The notes under the pieces: model-generated | The model's database searches: none | What the model was told of the DNA's origin: nothing | What the model saw: the letters and a program-made list of their open reading frames with translations, nothing else | Program-made: the position numbers and the translations under genes | IMG/VR virus record: IMGVR_UViG_3300008116_000323 | Span: 1 to 44,660 of that record | Strand: one strand, 5' to 3' | DNA: 44,660 nt | Source of the DNA: a virus | In this document: positions 15,922 through 22,863 of the stretch, piece after piece | Layout of the letters: the number at the start of each line of letters is the position of its first letter | How positions within the stretch are numbered: position 1 is the stretch's first letter

Positions 15922-16125
15922 TTATAGCACCCCCATAGGGTCATAGATATTGACCGAGGTATCTTTAATGGTAGTCCTATACGCCTTAGCATGATGACCG
16001 CAAAACAGTAATTCCCCACTAACTAGGGATACCGCAACCATTGCCCCTGCCCCACATCTATCGCACCTATCCACTGGGAGTAATTCCCGAACATAGGTCT
16101 GAGTATCTTCCGCCGTATCCGTCAT
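15922..16125 (-). CDS. DUF7455-like zinc-binding protein
   Basis: A 67-residue protein. The core VDRCDRCGAGAMVAVSLVSGELLFCGHHAKAY matches the DUF7455 pattern of actinobacteria (CDRCGAxA...sGxLLFCgHHA): two cysteines, then CxHH, for one zinc. ATG overlaps the preceding stop as ATGA with GGGGAT upstream. The cellular role is unknown. In host genomes it is a small conserved protein, so its presence supports an actinobacterial phage. Confidence 0.8.
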   Translation of the reverse strand: MTDTAEDTQTYVRELLPVDRCDRCGAGAMVAVSLVSGELLFCGHHAKAYRTTIKDTSVNIYDPMGVL

Positions 16126-16313
16126 TGCTTATCCCCATTCTTATATAGCGAGTGTGATGGATGAAGTTCCGCGAGGGTGTATAAATTTTGTAACAGGCTA
16201 CGGACACCACCCTGACTCCATCTGTCAAGCGTTTTGCCTCCCCCTAGGGGGGTCTTGGCACTCAGTTTAGCGTGCAAGGAGGCAAGTGTGTCTGGGTCTG
16301 GGAGGTCTAGCAT
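16122..16313 (-). CDS. Small hypothetical protein
   Basis: The likely start is ATG at 16313 (MLDLPDPDTLASLHAKLS); an upstream extension would run into the terminator hairpin and lacks protein character. The 63-residue protein continues TPLGGGKTLDRWSQGGVRSLLQNLYTLAELHPSHS. No motif recognised. The RBS (AGGA, 11 bases away) is weak. The coding region contains a perfect 12-base palindrome CCCCCTAGGGGG at 16240-16251 in codons for PLGG. Confidence 0.5.
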   Translation of the reverse strand: MLDLPDPDTLASLHAKLSAKTPLGGGKTLDRWSQGGVRSLLQNLYTLAELHPSHSLYKNGDKQ

Positions 16314-16368
16314 GGTCTGGTGTGTCCTAACGAGTCTGGTACTACTACTGTACAGAGATAAAACTAGA

Positions 16369-16408
16369 AGTGCCAGTAGAGGGAATTTCTTCCGCAACTA
16401 CTGGCACT
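16369..16408 (-). terminator. Strong rho-independent terminator
   Basis: On the minus strand, 21 bases after the stop of the 16429-16704 gene, AGTGCCAGTAG pairs perfectly with CTACTGGCACT (11 bp). An inner GGAA-GAAA-TTCC hairpin lies within the loop, and the stem is followed by TCTAGTTTTATC. It would end transcription of the terminase-small-subunit operon and isolate the downstream zinc-protein genes. Confidence 0.85.
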
Positions 16409-16428
16409 CGTTGTAGTGCTAGTGAGGC

Positions 16429-16704
16429 TTAGTACTGTACTTGAAGTGCAGCAATCGCTGCTGATTCTCCTGCGCCACAAATACCATAGAGAACCTCATT
16501 GTTCTTTAGTTCAATGTTCTCTAGTTGTGCGCCTGATGCTAGAGCGAAACCTGTTGTCGCTGTAACATCTGATGCACCAATGTAGCAAGCATTTGCTCCG
16601 TTGTTCTTCAAGGTCACAAAACCCTTGCTGGTGATATCTGTATCTGCTGAGGTAATTGCTACCGCAGTTGTGGATACTGTTGTCTTCTTTACTTTAACTG
16701 CCAT
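16429..16704 (-). CDS. Small virion structural protein (decoration/head-fibre type)
   Basis: A 91-residue protein, MAVKVKKTTVSTTAVAIT. It reads as a beta-sandwich: KGFVTLKNNGANACYIG, then SGAQLENIELKNNEVLYGICGAGESAAIAALQVQY. Very similar short proteins occur in many phages beside capsid genes as head decoration or minor structural proteins. GGAG lies upstream of ATG at 16704, and the gene overlaps the preceding ORF by 11 bases. A terminator follows. Role inferred from composition. Confidence 0.65.
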   Translation of the reverse strand: MAVKVKKTTVSTTAVAITSADTDITSKGFVTLKNNGANACYIGASDVTATTGFALASGAQLENIELKNNEVLYGICGAGESAAIAALQVQY

Positions 16705-17068
16705 TCTTTTTCTCCTCTGAGGATTTGTTCGGTTTACTAGTAACCTCGTTAGTTTTATCTAACTTCGGCAACTTATTATCTCGTATGTTCAATGATTCTA
16801 ACCCTGCCTCCACGCTGCCAATAAACTTTTCTTGGGATATGTGCCAGTTATGAGAATCAACTAAATCATGTTTTAGATATTGCATATGTTGCATCATGGC
16901 TTTCATCATTTGTTGAGTCATATTCACCATGTAGTAAGCCTGATTGAATGGGGATGAACCTGGCTCTAAGTCTTCAACAATGTCTTCATCTACCAAGATG
17001 CCATCTGGATTATCAGTGTCTAACTCATCCTCATCATCATAGTCTTCGTCATCCCAGTCATCACTCAT
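16694..17068 (-). CDS. Acidic hypothetical protein, possible assembly factor
   Basis: The start is ATG at 17068 (MSDDWDDEDYDDEDELD), placed nine bases after GGAGG and overlapping the terminase small-subunit stop; the longer upstream frame merely shadows that gene. The 124-residue product has an extremely acidic N-terminus, a Met-rich helix (MVNMTQQMMKAMMQHMQ) and a basic, polar C-terminus. Acidic helical proteins between small terminase and structural genes are sometimes scaffolding or assembly chaperones; that is inference. Confidence 0.6.
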   Translation of the reverse strand: MSDDWDDEDYDDEDELDTDNPDGILVDEDIVEDLEPGSSPFNQAYYMVNMTQQMMKAMMQHMQYLKHDLVDSHNWHISQEKFIGSVEAGLESLNIRDNKLPKLDKTNEVTSKPNKSSEEKKNGS

Positions 17069-17870
17069 TTGACTCATCCTCCTTAGTTGTATCCAGTATT
17101 TCCGCTTCCACAATCTCTGGGGTCTGGTTAGATATCTGGATGTACTCAGTATCCAGCAACCCTGCTCTCTGGGCTGCGTGTAGAAATGCAGCGAGTCTTT
17201 CTGGGTCATCTCTACCCAGTTCAGCAGTGATGGAGGTTACTTGTACATCTATGTCTATATTCTCAACTTGTCCTGATATTTCATGTTTGATTACATCAGT
17301 ACCTAGAGCCTTTTGTCCTACTTGTTGCCATGCCTGTGCTGCTCTAGCAAGCATATCTAGTTCCTTAGAATCTATAGCCGAGAGTAAATCTTGGGGGTCA
17401 ATTTGAAACCCTGCTGCTTGTAGTTTGATTGCTTCATCTCTCCGTCTATTCTGTTCTTGAATATCCCTAGCAATCTCTCCCATTCGGGCAGTAATAATAC
17501 CTACACCCATTTTGGCTAACTTGATATTGGATGAGTCAAAATCTAATGATTCCTTGGAGAGTTCTGTTATTCGCTTGGCTTGCCTCTGCTTTGCTAGTTG
17601 TAATTGATACGCCTGTCTATTCTGATACCACGATTCAATTGCTGCTCTCTCCCTAACTCTTTCATAGGGAACATTGGAGCGTACTGCTAGTTCTTTTAAG
17701 TTTACGAACTCTCTATCATCATTGTCTTTGATTATTCCTTCAATGAACTGTACTCGTAGCGCATCCCAATCGTACTTGTATCCTCGCGTAGCCTTTCGTA
17801 CTTTTGTGTGCTTTTTGCGCTTAGTAATAGCACCAGTGTCAGTATCAATAATCTCTGTATCTGTGCTCAT
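17061..17870 (-). CDS. terS: Probable terminase small subunit
   Basis: A 269-residue protein with an N-terminal DNA-binding region (KATRGYKYDWDALRVQFIEG...VNLKELAVRSNVPYERVRERAAIESWYQNRQAYQ, about residues 25-95). This is the helix-turn-helix arrangement of phage small terminase subunits. It is followed by long helices (SKESLDFDSSNIKLAKMGVGI and RMGEIARDIQEQNRRRDEA) suited to ring oligomerisation, and an acidic tail. It recognises packaging sites and loads the large subunit. It is the first gene after a 77-base intergenic space, so probably the start of a late operon. Confidence 0.75.
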   Translation of the reverse strand: MSTDTEIIDTDTGAITKRKKHTKVRKATRGYKYDWDALRVQFIEGIIKDNDDREFVNLKELAVRSNVPYERVRERAAIESWYQNRQAYQLQLAKQRQAKRITELSKESLDFDSSNIKLAKMGVGIITARMGEIARDIQEQNRRRDEAIKLQAAGFQIDPQDLLSAIDSKELDMLARAAQAWQQVGQKALGTDVIKHEISGQVENIDIDVQVTSITAELGRDDPERLAAFLHAAQRAGLLDTEYIQISNQTPEIVEAEILDTTKEDESNE

Positions 17871-17947
17871 TTTACCTATTCTTTAATCTTTCATTGAAGT
17901 GTGTACAGTAGGGCATTTATGTATGATTTTACACCTATAGTGTACGG

Positions 17948-18736
17948 TCATTGAATGCCTCTCCTACGCTTCTCATCTAATACCATCTGATAGGTCATTA
18001 GGTATCCATGTGAGTCTGTAATGTTATCTCTCTTCTTGCGGTTGATTTCCCTAGCCACCTTTACCTGTAGCATCATGAGGGCTACATCTTCGGGGGTTAT
18101 TACCTGATTAGGCTTTAGTTTGTAATAGAGAGTTCCTGACCACATATGGGCATTAGCGGTGAAGTTATCTATAGGGTGTCCATAAGATTGTTGCCTATCA
18201 CCGAGTACAAGTCTTTCTGCTTCCCTATGGGGAAGTTCTGTATCTTCTTCCCCGCCGTTGAAGTCTTCAGAATTTAACCAGAACTCTTCCCATTCATGTT
18301 GAATATTGATAACAGGGTCGTATTGAGGTGCTGTGGCTGGCGCGGCTTCGCCGATTTTGTTCTCGCGTGGGGCGTGCGCGGTCTTCAATAACTTGACACC
18401 CTCATCCCAGTTGAAGATAGGAATTTCTAGTTCTTGGGCGATTGTATGTTCTAGGCACGCTCCTTTAGATTTCTCCCATCCATCTATCATTACTACGGCT
18501 TCGGCGAATAGGAGTTGTTTTATATCTTCACGCATATAAACGCTTCTAGGTAGGTCTATTCTGCCTTCAAAGTTCTCCGCAGGATTGAATACGATTGCCC
18601 CATATTTTTCACGAATCAGTTTTGATACCTCATTGAATTTAGGGTAGTTGTATTCTGGAACGCCAGTCATCTGCCCTGATAGATATAGTTTTGCTCCAAT
18701 AAGTTCTGCTGAATACGGCTTGATAATGTTATCCAT
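17948..18736 (-). CDS. DUF4406 (2-deoxyribosyltransferase-like) fused to DUF6378
   Basis: A 262-residue two-domain protein. Residues about 12-115 match DUF4406: KLYLSGQMTG, a YNYPKFNEVSKLIREK helix, FNPAE, MREDIKQLLFAEAVVMIDGWEKSKGACLEHTIAQEL. This is a Rossmann-like fold related to nucleoside 2-deoxyribosyltransferases. Residues about 175-262 match DUF6378: EAERLVLGDRQQSYGHPIDNF, ITPEDVALMMLQVKVARE, KRDNITDSHGYLMTYQ. Both are usually separate small phage proteins thought to act on nucleotides or DNA; here they are joined by a linker (about 120-170) encoded by an unusual G/C-rich stretch. Likely nucleotide metabolism; substrate unknown. Confidence 0.8.
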   Translation of the reverse strand: MDNIIKPYSAELIGAKLYLSGQMTGVPEYNYPKFNEVSKLIREKYGAIVFNPAENFEGRIDLPRSVYMREDIKQLLFAEAVVMIDGWEKSKGACLEHTIAQELEIPIFNWDEGVKLLKTAHAPRENKIGEAAPATAPQYDPVINIQHEWEEFWLNSEDFNGGEEDTELPHREAERLVLGDRQQSYGHPIDNFTANAHMWSGTLYYKLKPNQVITPEDVALMMLQVKVAREINRKKRDNITDSHGYLMTYQMVLDEKRRRGIQ

Positions 18737-18746
18737 GTTTATCTCC

Positions 18747-19937
18747 TTACAAGATATTTAAGTTATGCCATGCACCATCTAAAACAGTAAAGTTAAGCAT
18801 TCCAGAAGGAGAATCATCACCATGCTTATTACGAAACCAGTTTGAACCACCATCCATTGCAGGTACAACCATAAAGGTCTTTCCTCCGCCAGTATGTTGA
18901 ATTTCAAAGTGATGCCTATGTGCTGATAGCAATAATGTTGATTGACCACTTGGGAGCATTCCATGTGCTTGTTCTGCCCACCACTTACGGATATCTCTTC
19001 CAAATTGATGACCATGTGCAAATGTTGTTATGACTCCACCCATATCACAAGTAATCGTTAGTTCATCAGGGCGAGGAAAGATAAACTGTACATGACCAAA
19101 TGCTGTTGGGTTATGCTTTAGTCCATCTTGAACCGCACTAGCACCTTCAATAGCCCATGAGTCATCATATGTTGTTGACATAATATCGCCAGTGCGTACA
19201 GCCTCATCATGATTACCTGGAACTACAGGTACAACTATTTTCTGCGCTAGTGGCGCGAATTGCATAATCTGCCATTCAACTAGTCTGCGATATACACGAA
19301 CCATCTGCGTAAGAGTTAATTCATTACGCCATACCAATCTTGAACCTTGTGAGTTAAATCCTTCAATGCAATCACCAAGCCAAGGAAGATAAACTTCTCC
19401 AAAACTCATTCCTTCTTTTTCATATTTCTTAAATAGTTCTACGGCTTTTAATGTTTTAGTGCGAATTGCCTCAACTGTACCTTCTGTACCATATCCATCA
19501 GGTTTTCCTATTTGAGTATCACCAATTGCAACTACGAACACATCAGTACCAGATGAACGCTCTTTCTTCGGCGGTTTTATTTTACTTATACGCTTTAGCA
19601 TTTCATCAATATCTTTGTCATCTTTAACAATACCTTTAGGAGCAAATGTTGCACGAAATGCTTCTAACCATTCACCATTAAATGCTTGCCACTTAGAACG
19701 GCGTAAACTCGTTATTGTCCATCTAGAAGAATCTAGATTAAATTCCGAGAATAACTCTTCTTCACTTGGGTCTGTATCTGTTGCTTTACGCGGTACGGAT
19801 GTTAGGAATCCACCTGTACGCTCATCATAATCAACTGTTGCTTCCCAACCCTTTGGTGGTCTTGCTTGCTCCCTTTTTGTTTCTGGAGAATACTCACCAG
19901 ACTTTGAAAGATTTTCTAAATCGTCATTGAACGACAT
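18747..19937 (-). CDS. Calcineurin-like metallophosphoesterase
   Basis: The start is ATG at 19937 (MSFNDDLENLSKSG), preferred because TAGGTG is five bases upstream and it overlaps the preceding gene by 14 bases. The 396-residue protein has the five metallophosphoesterase motifs in order: IGDTQIGK, LPWLGDCIEG, PGNHDE, FAHGHQ and SAHRHH. The N-terminal 120 residues (GWEATVDYDERTGGFLTS) are a phage-specific extension. Mre11/SbcD-like phosphoesterases act on DNA ends or phosphodiesters; in actinophages this gene commonly follows a small HTH protein, as here. Confidence 0.88.
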   Translation of the reverse strand: MSFNDDLENLSKSGEYSPETKREQARPPKGWEATVDYDERTGGFLTSVPRKATDTDPSEEELFSEFNLDSSRWTITSLRRSKWQAFNGEWLEAFRATFAPKGIVKDDKDIDEMLKRISKIKPPKKERSSGTDVFVVAIGDTQIGKPDGYGTEGTVEAIRTKTLKAVELFKKYEKEGMSFGEVYLPWLGDCIEGFNSQGSRLVWRNELTLTQMVRVYRRLVEWQIMQFAPLAQKIVVPVVPGNHDEAVRTGDIMSTTYDDSWAIEGASAVQDGLKHNPTAFGHVQFIFPRPDELTITCDMGGVITTFAHGHQFGRDIRKWWAEQAHGMLPSGQSTLLLSAHRHHFEIQHTGGGKTFMVVPAMDGGSNWFRNKHGDDSPSGMLNFTVLDGAWHNLNIL

Positions 19938-20208
19938 ACGGACACCTACACCCTGTTCCTCTTGCGCGTTTACGGTGATAACGAATTTGTGAAACGCTAA
20001 CGGTATATCCATTCTTAAATAAGAATTGACTCAATATTGCTGTTTGGATATCTGGATTATCAATTAGTTCATTCAACTTATCCGCTTCTTTTTTGCCATG
20101 AGCAGATTCAACTTTTGTCAATACTCTTTCAATAATGCAACGCGGACCTTGCACTTTGTAGCGACCAGACTCATCTTTAAGTTCATCTATATTTATGTTT
20201 AGACCCAA
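19924..20208 (-). CDS. Small HTH-type DNA-binding protein
   Basis: A 94-residue protein, apparently starting at TTG 20208 with AAGGG about 11 bases upstream. It reads GPRCIIERVLTKVESAHGKKEADKLNELIDNPDIQTAILSQFLFKNGYTVSVSQIRYHRKRARGTGCRC. The helical core with YTVSVSQIRYHRK followed by CRC fits the small recognition-helix proteins found just upstream of metallophosphoesterases in actinobacteriophages. Probably binds DNA and works with the phosphoesterase. Confidence 0.7.
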   Translation of the reverse strand: MGLNINIDELKDESGRYKVQGPRCIIERVLTKVESAHGKKEADKLNELIDNPDIQTAILSQFLFKNGYTVSVSQIRYHRKRARGTGCRCPYVVQ

Positions 20209-20255
20209 GGACTTATATCCCTTTCATCTAGTAGGTACTCCCTCAGCCTACCATA

Positions 20256-20519
20256 CTACTTGCCCAACTTCTTGCTTTTTCTTCTCTGTTCTCTAATCTT
20301 TACCCTCTCCTGTGGGGTAGTGCCTCCCCATACGCCATATTGCTCAGAAATGCCAAATTCAAGGCATTCTGCAATGACTGGACAGTTATTACATATCCTC
20401 TTGGCTTGTCGGTAGAAATCCCTAGATACTGGCTTATCGTCAGGTGGGAAGAAAACCTCCACCCCGATTTCTTGGCATAACGCATCACGCTGCCATGCAG
20501 GTGGAGAGAATTTAATCAT
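20256..20519 (-). CDS. whiB: WhiB-family iron-sulfur transcription regulator
   Basis: An 87-residue protein with the four WhiB cysteines in order (Cys15 in RDALC, Cys43 and Cys46 in ICNNC, Cys52 in AEC). The GVWGG turn at 62-66 is followed by TTPQERVKIREQRRKSKK, the basic DNA-contacting tail. WhiB proteins carry a [4Fe-4S] cluster, bind sigma factor region 4 and are restricted to actinobacteria and their phages. Phage versions (as in mycobacteriophage TM4) reprogram host transcription. This is the best host marker in the window. Confidence 0.95.
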   Translation of the reverse strand: MIKFSPPAWQRDALCQEIGVEVFFPPDDKPVSRDFYRQAKRICNNCPVIAECLEFGISEQYGVWGGTTPQERVKIREQRRKSKKLGK

Positions 20520-20535
20520 TCTTAAAGTATAAGGC

Positions 20536-20682
20536 TTAGGTACTTTTATTCAAAATTCGGTGCTGGTCAAACTCTTTTCTTTGACACCATCTGCAATAAG
20601 TTTGAGTTTCATATTTCCATGCATTGCAATCGCAACGGATAAGTTTTATATTTCTTTGACTGTCATTAATTCTTGTATTCAT
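20536..20682 (-). CDS. Small zinc-ribbon hypothetical protein
   Basis: Begins at ATG 20682 (MNTRINDSQRNIKLIRCDCN), with AGGT about seven bases upstream; a longer frame upstream lacks RBS support. The 48-residue protein has CDC and CRWC separated by about 14 residues, giving a zinc-ribbon-like site. It lies between WhiB and a hypothetical gene. DNA- or protein-binding is likely; specific role unknown. Confidence 0.55.
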   Translation of the reverse strand: MNTRINDSQRNIKLIRCDCNAWKYETQTYCRWCQRKEFDQHRILNKST

Positions 20683-20756
20683 TATTTTACCTATCCTCAA
20701 AATGGAAGATAAGTGTATTTTATCAACCGCCATTATTGTTTATGAAAAAATGCTTT

Positions 20757-21062
20757 CTACTCTTCGCTGGTGTCTTCTTCATCTAGGTAATCACTAAATT
20801 GATTCATACCTACAAACATCTCCACATTAGTTTTAATTATTGTGTCTGCTGCTGTAATTATTGCTAAGTTATCAAACCAAGTGGCGGTATCACTAGTTCC
20901 GAGATGAAGACCTATTTCACCATCAGGGTGAAGAGTACGCACGATTAGCATAGCCTGTACTGGCACACCATCTTGCGTATCCACATAGAGAGATAACTTA
21001 TCCACAATCTCTTGCGCTTTATTAAGTTTAGGGTCGCGCTGTTGCTTATCCATGTTAGCCAT
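20757..21062 (-). CDS. Hypothetical protein
   Basis: A 101-residue protein starting MANMDKQQRDPKLNKAQEIVD; the start overlaps the 3' end of the 56-residue ORF upstream, and an in-frame ATG three codons later is an alternative. The middle reads VPVQAMLIVRTLHPDGEIGLHLG and looks alpha/beta, the tail is acidic (YLDEEDTSEE). No domain recognised. Confidence 0.6.
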   Translation of the reverse strand: MANMDKQQRDPKLNKAQEIVDKLSLYVDTQDGVPVQAMLIVRTLHPDGEIGLHLGTSDTATWFDNLAIITAADTIIKTNVEMFVGMNQFSDYLDEEDTSEE

Positions 21063-21225
21063 TTGACTTTATGTGCTCTTCAAACTTAGTAGCGGTATCA
21101 AGTACCGTATTAGTTCTAGCAGGGATTGAACCCTCTGCAAAACACGATAAGCCATGATGAATAACTGCGAGCGCAAGTGATAAACCTTTTACAGTTCCCA
21201 ATGCACCTAGTTCATTCTTTTCCAT
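21055..21225 (-). CDS. Small hypothetical protein
   Basis: A 56-residue ORF, MEKNELGALGTVKGLSLALAV, with AAGGA seven bases before ATG at 21225 and coupling to both neighbours. The N-terminal half is mildly hydrophobic (VKGLSLALAVIHHGLSCF); the rest is polar (TVLDTATKFEEHIKSNG). The DNA includes a tRNA T-arm-like string (GGGATTGAACC on the plus strand), but no cloverleaf can be built. Confidence 0.55.
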   Translation of the reverse strand: MEKNELGALGTVKGLSLALAVIHHGLSCFAEGSIPARTNTVLDTATKFEEHIKSNG

Positions 21226-21227
21226 GT

Positions 21228-21602
21228 TTATTTCCTTATCTCACTTTCTAATACACCTGTTTTATTGTACCAATGAATAGTTTTACTACTCGGATGATAA
21301 ACGATTCCTATTAAATCATCAGGAATTGAAGTTACATCTGAGTATGAGGGGTTTTTATGTTGTTTTTTAGGATGGGTGTGAACAATGCCTATAACCTCAC
21401 CATCTACATTACTAGTGGCTTCTTTTACATCACCTGTCTGAATTACAAAATGCTTATCAGGCTCTGCATGACGATTCGGCACTTCAATAACAGAATAGCC
21501 ATCTGAAGATTTCACTATGACACCACAACGCTCTTCGGTATTTAATCCATCATCAAAGATAGATAAATCGGGAAGAGGGTACTTACGCAGAGTATCCACC
21601 AA
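21228..21602 (-). CDS. Stand-alone JAMM/MPN metalloprotease
   Basis: A 124-residue JAB/MPN+ domain. The JAMM zinc motif is complete: Glu24 in EERCGVIV, HTHP at 75-78 (His75, His77), then Ser86 and Asp89 in PSYSD. Between them lie strands VIEVPNRHAE and HFVIQTGDV typical of the fold. JAMM proteins cleave isopeptide bonds or process ubiquitin-like and tail-assembly proteins (as in lambda K). This copy lacks an NlpC/P60 partner domain. It overlaps the cysteine-rich gene upstream by 20 bases, suggesting they act together. Confidence 0.88.
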   Translation of the reverse strand: MVDTLRKYPLPDLSIFDDGLNTEERCGVIVKSSDGYSVIEVPNRHAEPDKHFVIQTGDVKEATSNVDGEVIGIVHTHPKKQHKNPSYSDVTSIPDDLIGIVYHPSSKTIHWYNKTGVLESEIRK

Positions 21603-22395
21603 AATTCCTTACTGGCTTTTTATTAATAGTTAGGATAGGCAACATAGGTTTTCCATGATTTTGTAAAGTTCCAAGCATAGGAGCAACTTTATTAGTCATT
21701 CTTTCAACGATTAATCGGCATAGTTCTAAATATGCACCTTCACCCATTAATTTAATTAATTCCATCTTCATCTCTTGATAAACCATGTTATGACCGACAT
21801 AAGCATCAGGAGTATCTACGCACCACCAACACATCCATGAATTGTGAGTTCCATCTTCATTCATGCCACCCCAATCATCTGCATCCCATGCATCAATCAC
21901 ATTTACTTTGTCTTGGTCTTCATAAACTCTTAAAGGTACTTGCCAGCAAATAGTGGGCTTTGTTTCAGTGTAATGAACACCTTTGCGCTCCGCTAATATA
22001 TGAAAGGCGCATCCTACTTTTCCATTGCTTCCACCAGCGCGATTATTGAATACACAACTCTTCTCATATACGCGTGTTTTACGCTCGTTTTTATTAACAA
22101 ACCAGCCTTTAGATTCCACAATGGCTCTAAGTTCAGGTTGCCATTCATCATCTGTTAATTCTTTAATGCGTGCATCTAATGCTTCAAATTCTTCAGGTTC
22201 AATATAAGCACCATCTGAGCAACATCCAACATCAGGGTAAGTATTTTTATCTTGTATCCCGAAATGACCTGCACATCCATCTCCAAAAATACATTTCCAG
22301 TTAGACATTAAAAATGAAAGATTTACTCGCCAATTTTTATTTTCGTGTTGAAATTCTAAATAGTCTGTAGGTGCATCATGTGCTGTACCGCGCAT
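21583..22395 (-). CDS. Cysteine-rich metal-binding protein, conserved type
   Basis: A 270-residue protein with conserved-looking cysteine motifs: CIFGDGCAGHFG (about 35-46), VGCCSDGAYIEPEEFE (about 56-70), KSCVFNNRAGGSNGKVGCAFHILA (about 112-135), KPTICWQVPLR (about 146-156) and a WMCWWC pair (about 188-193). The order GCC...CVF...GCAFH...CWQ resembles actinobacterial proteins annotated only as hypothetical, related in style to CxxCxxxxCC iron/zinc-binding families. AAGGAG precedes ATG at 22395. Likely a metal or Fe-S protein; enzymatic activity unknown. It overlaps the JAMM protease gene. Confidence 0.65.
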   Translation of the reverse strand: MRGTAHDAPTDYLEFQHENKNWRVNLSFLMSNWKCIFGDGCAGHFGIQDKNTYPDVGCCSDGAYIEPEEFEALDARIKELTDDEWQPELRAIVESKGWFVNKNERKTRVYEKSCVFNNRAGGSNGKVGCAFHILAERKGVHYTETKPTICWQVPLRVYEDQDKVNVIDAWDADDWGGMNEDGTHNSWMCWWCVDTPDAYVGHNMVYQEMKMELIKLMGEGAYLELCRLIVERMTNKVAPMLGTLQNHGKPMLPILTINKKPVRNFGGYSA

Positions 22396-22431
22396 TTATT
22401 ATCTCCTTGTTGTTGATGATGATTAATAGTA

Positions 22432-22471
22432 TCAAAATAGAAATCCCCTGCCAATTTTTAGTTAGCAGGGG
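22432..22471 (-). terminator. Strong rho-independent terminator
   Basis: On the minus strand just after the basic-protein gene, CCCCTGCTAA pairs with TTGGCAGGGG (10 bp, one G-U) around a 7-base A-rich loop (stem 22445-22454 / 22462-22471). It is followed by ATTTCTATTTTG. It closes the replication/recombination block and separates it from the JAMM/WhiB block. Confidence 0.88.
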
Positions 22472-22490
22472 AGTTTCTTGTGGTTAAAGA

Positions 22491-22706
22491 TTATCTACGC
22501 TTCTTACGGCGAACTGCGACTTTCTTCTTCTTGCCTCGGGCTGCTGCTGTACGAGCACGACCACGAGCAGGAACAGCACGACCACGCGCACCGCGCTTGG
22601 CTTTCTTTCCTCCTCGGCGTGAAGGTGTAGCACCTGCACCACGACCTGAACCACTTGCGAAAACCTCGCTCACAGGGAGAGCGATATTTACGGTATCTGC
22701 CATCAT
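22491..22706 (-). CDS. Histone-tail-like basic DNA-binding protein
   Basis: The chosen start is ATG at 22706 (MMADTVNIALPVSEVFASG) with AAGGAG nine bases upstream; upstream in-frame text (VPINAHIRFKKELE) is also protein-like, so an earlier start cannot be excluded. After 25 neutral residues the rest (about 27-71) is Arg/Lys/Gly/Ala-rich, e.g. SRRGGKKAKRGARGRAVPAR and GKKKKVAVRRKKRR. Such tails resemble histone H1-like and HU C-terminal extensions and probably coat or condense DNA. It follows the ParB-DUF4417 gene and precedes a terminator. Confidence 0.7.
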   Translation of the reverse strand: MMADTVNIALPVSEVFASGSGRGAGATPSRRGGKKAKRGARGRAVPARGRARTAAARGKKKKVAVRRKKRR

Positions 22707-22863
22707 AACTTCCAACTCCTTTTTGAATCGGATGTGGGCATTTATTGGCACTTTACCAACAAACCTCTCCCCACATCTCATGGGTTGCAACACCAGAGAT
22801 ATCTGGCTTGCTCTAATGATGCCATACATCTGCATTAATAGGCAATGCAAACGCATATCATTA

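Noticed and set aside
21115-21140. tRNA T-arm-like GGGTTCAATCCC on the minus strand
   Set aside because: Lies inside a 56-residue ORF with good RBS; the T-stem does not pair in canonical register and no cloverleaf is possible.
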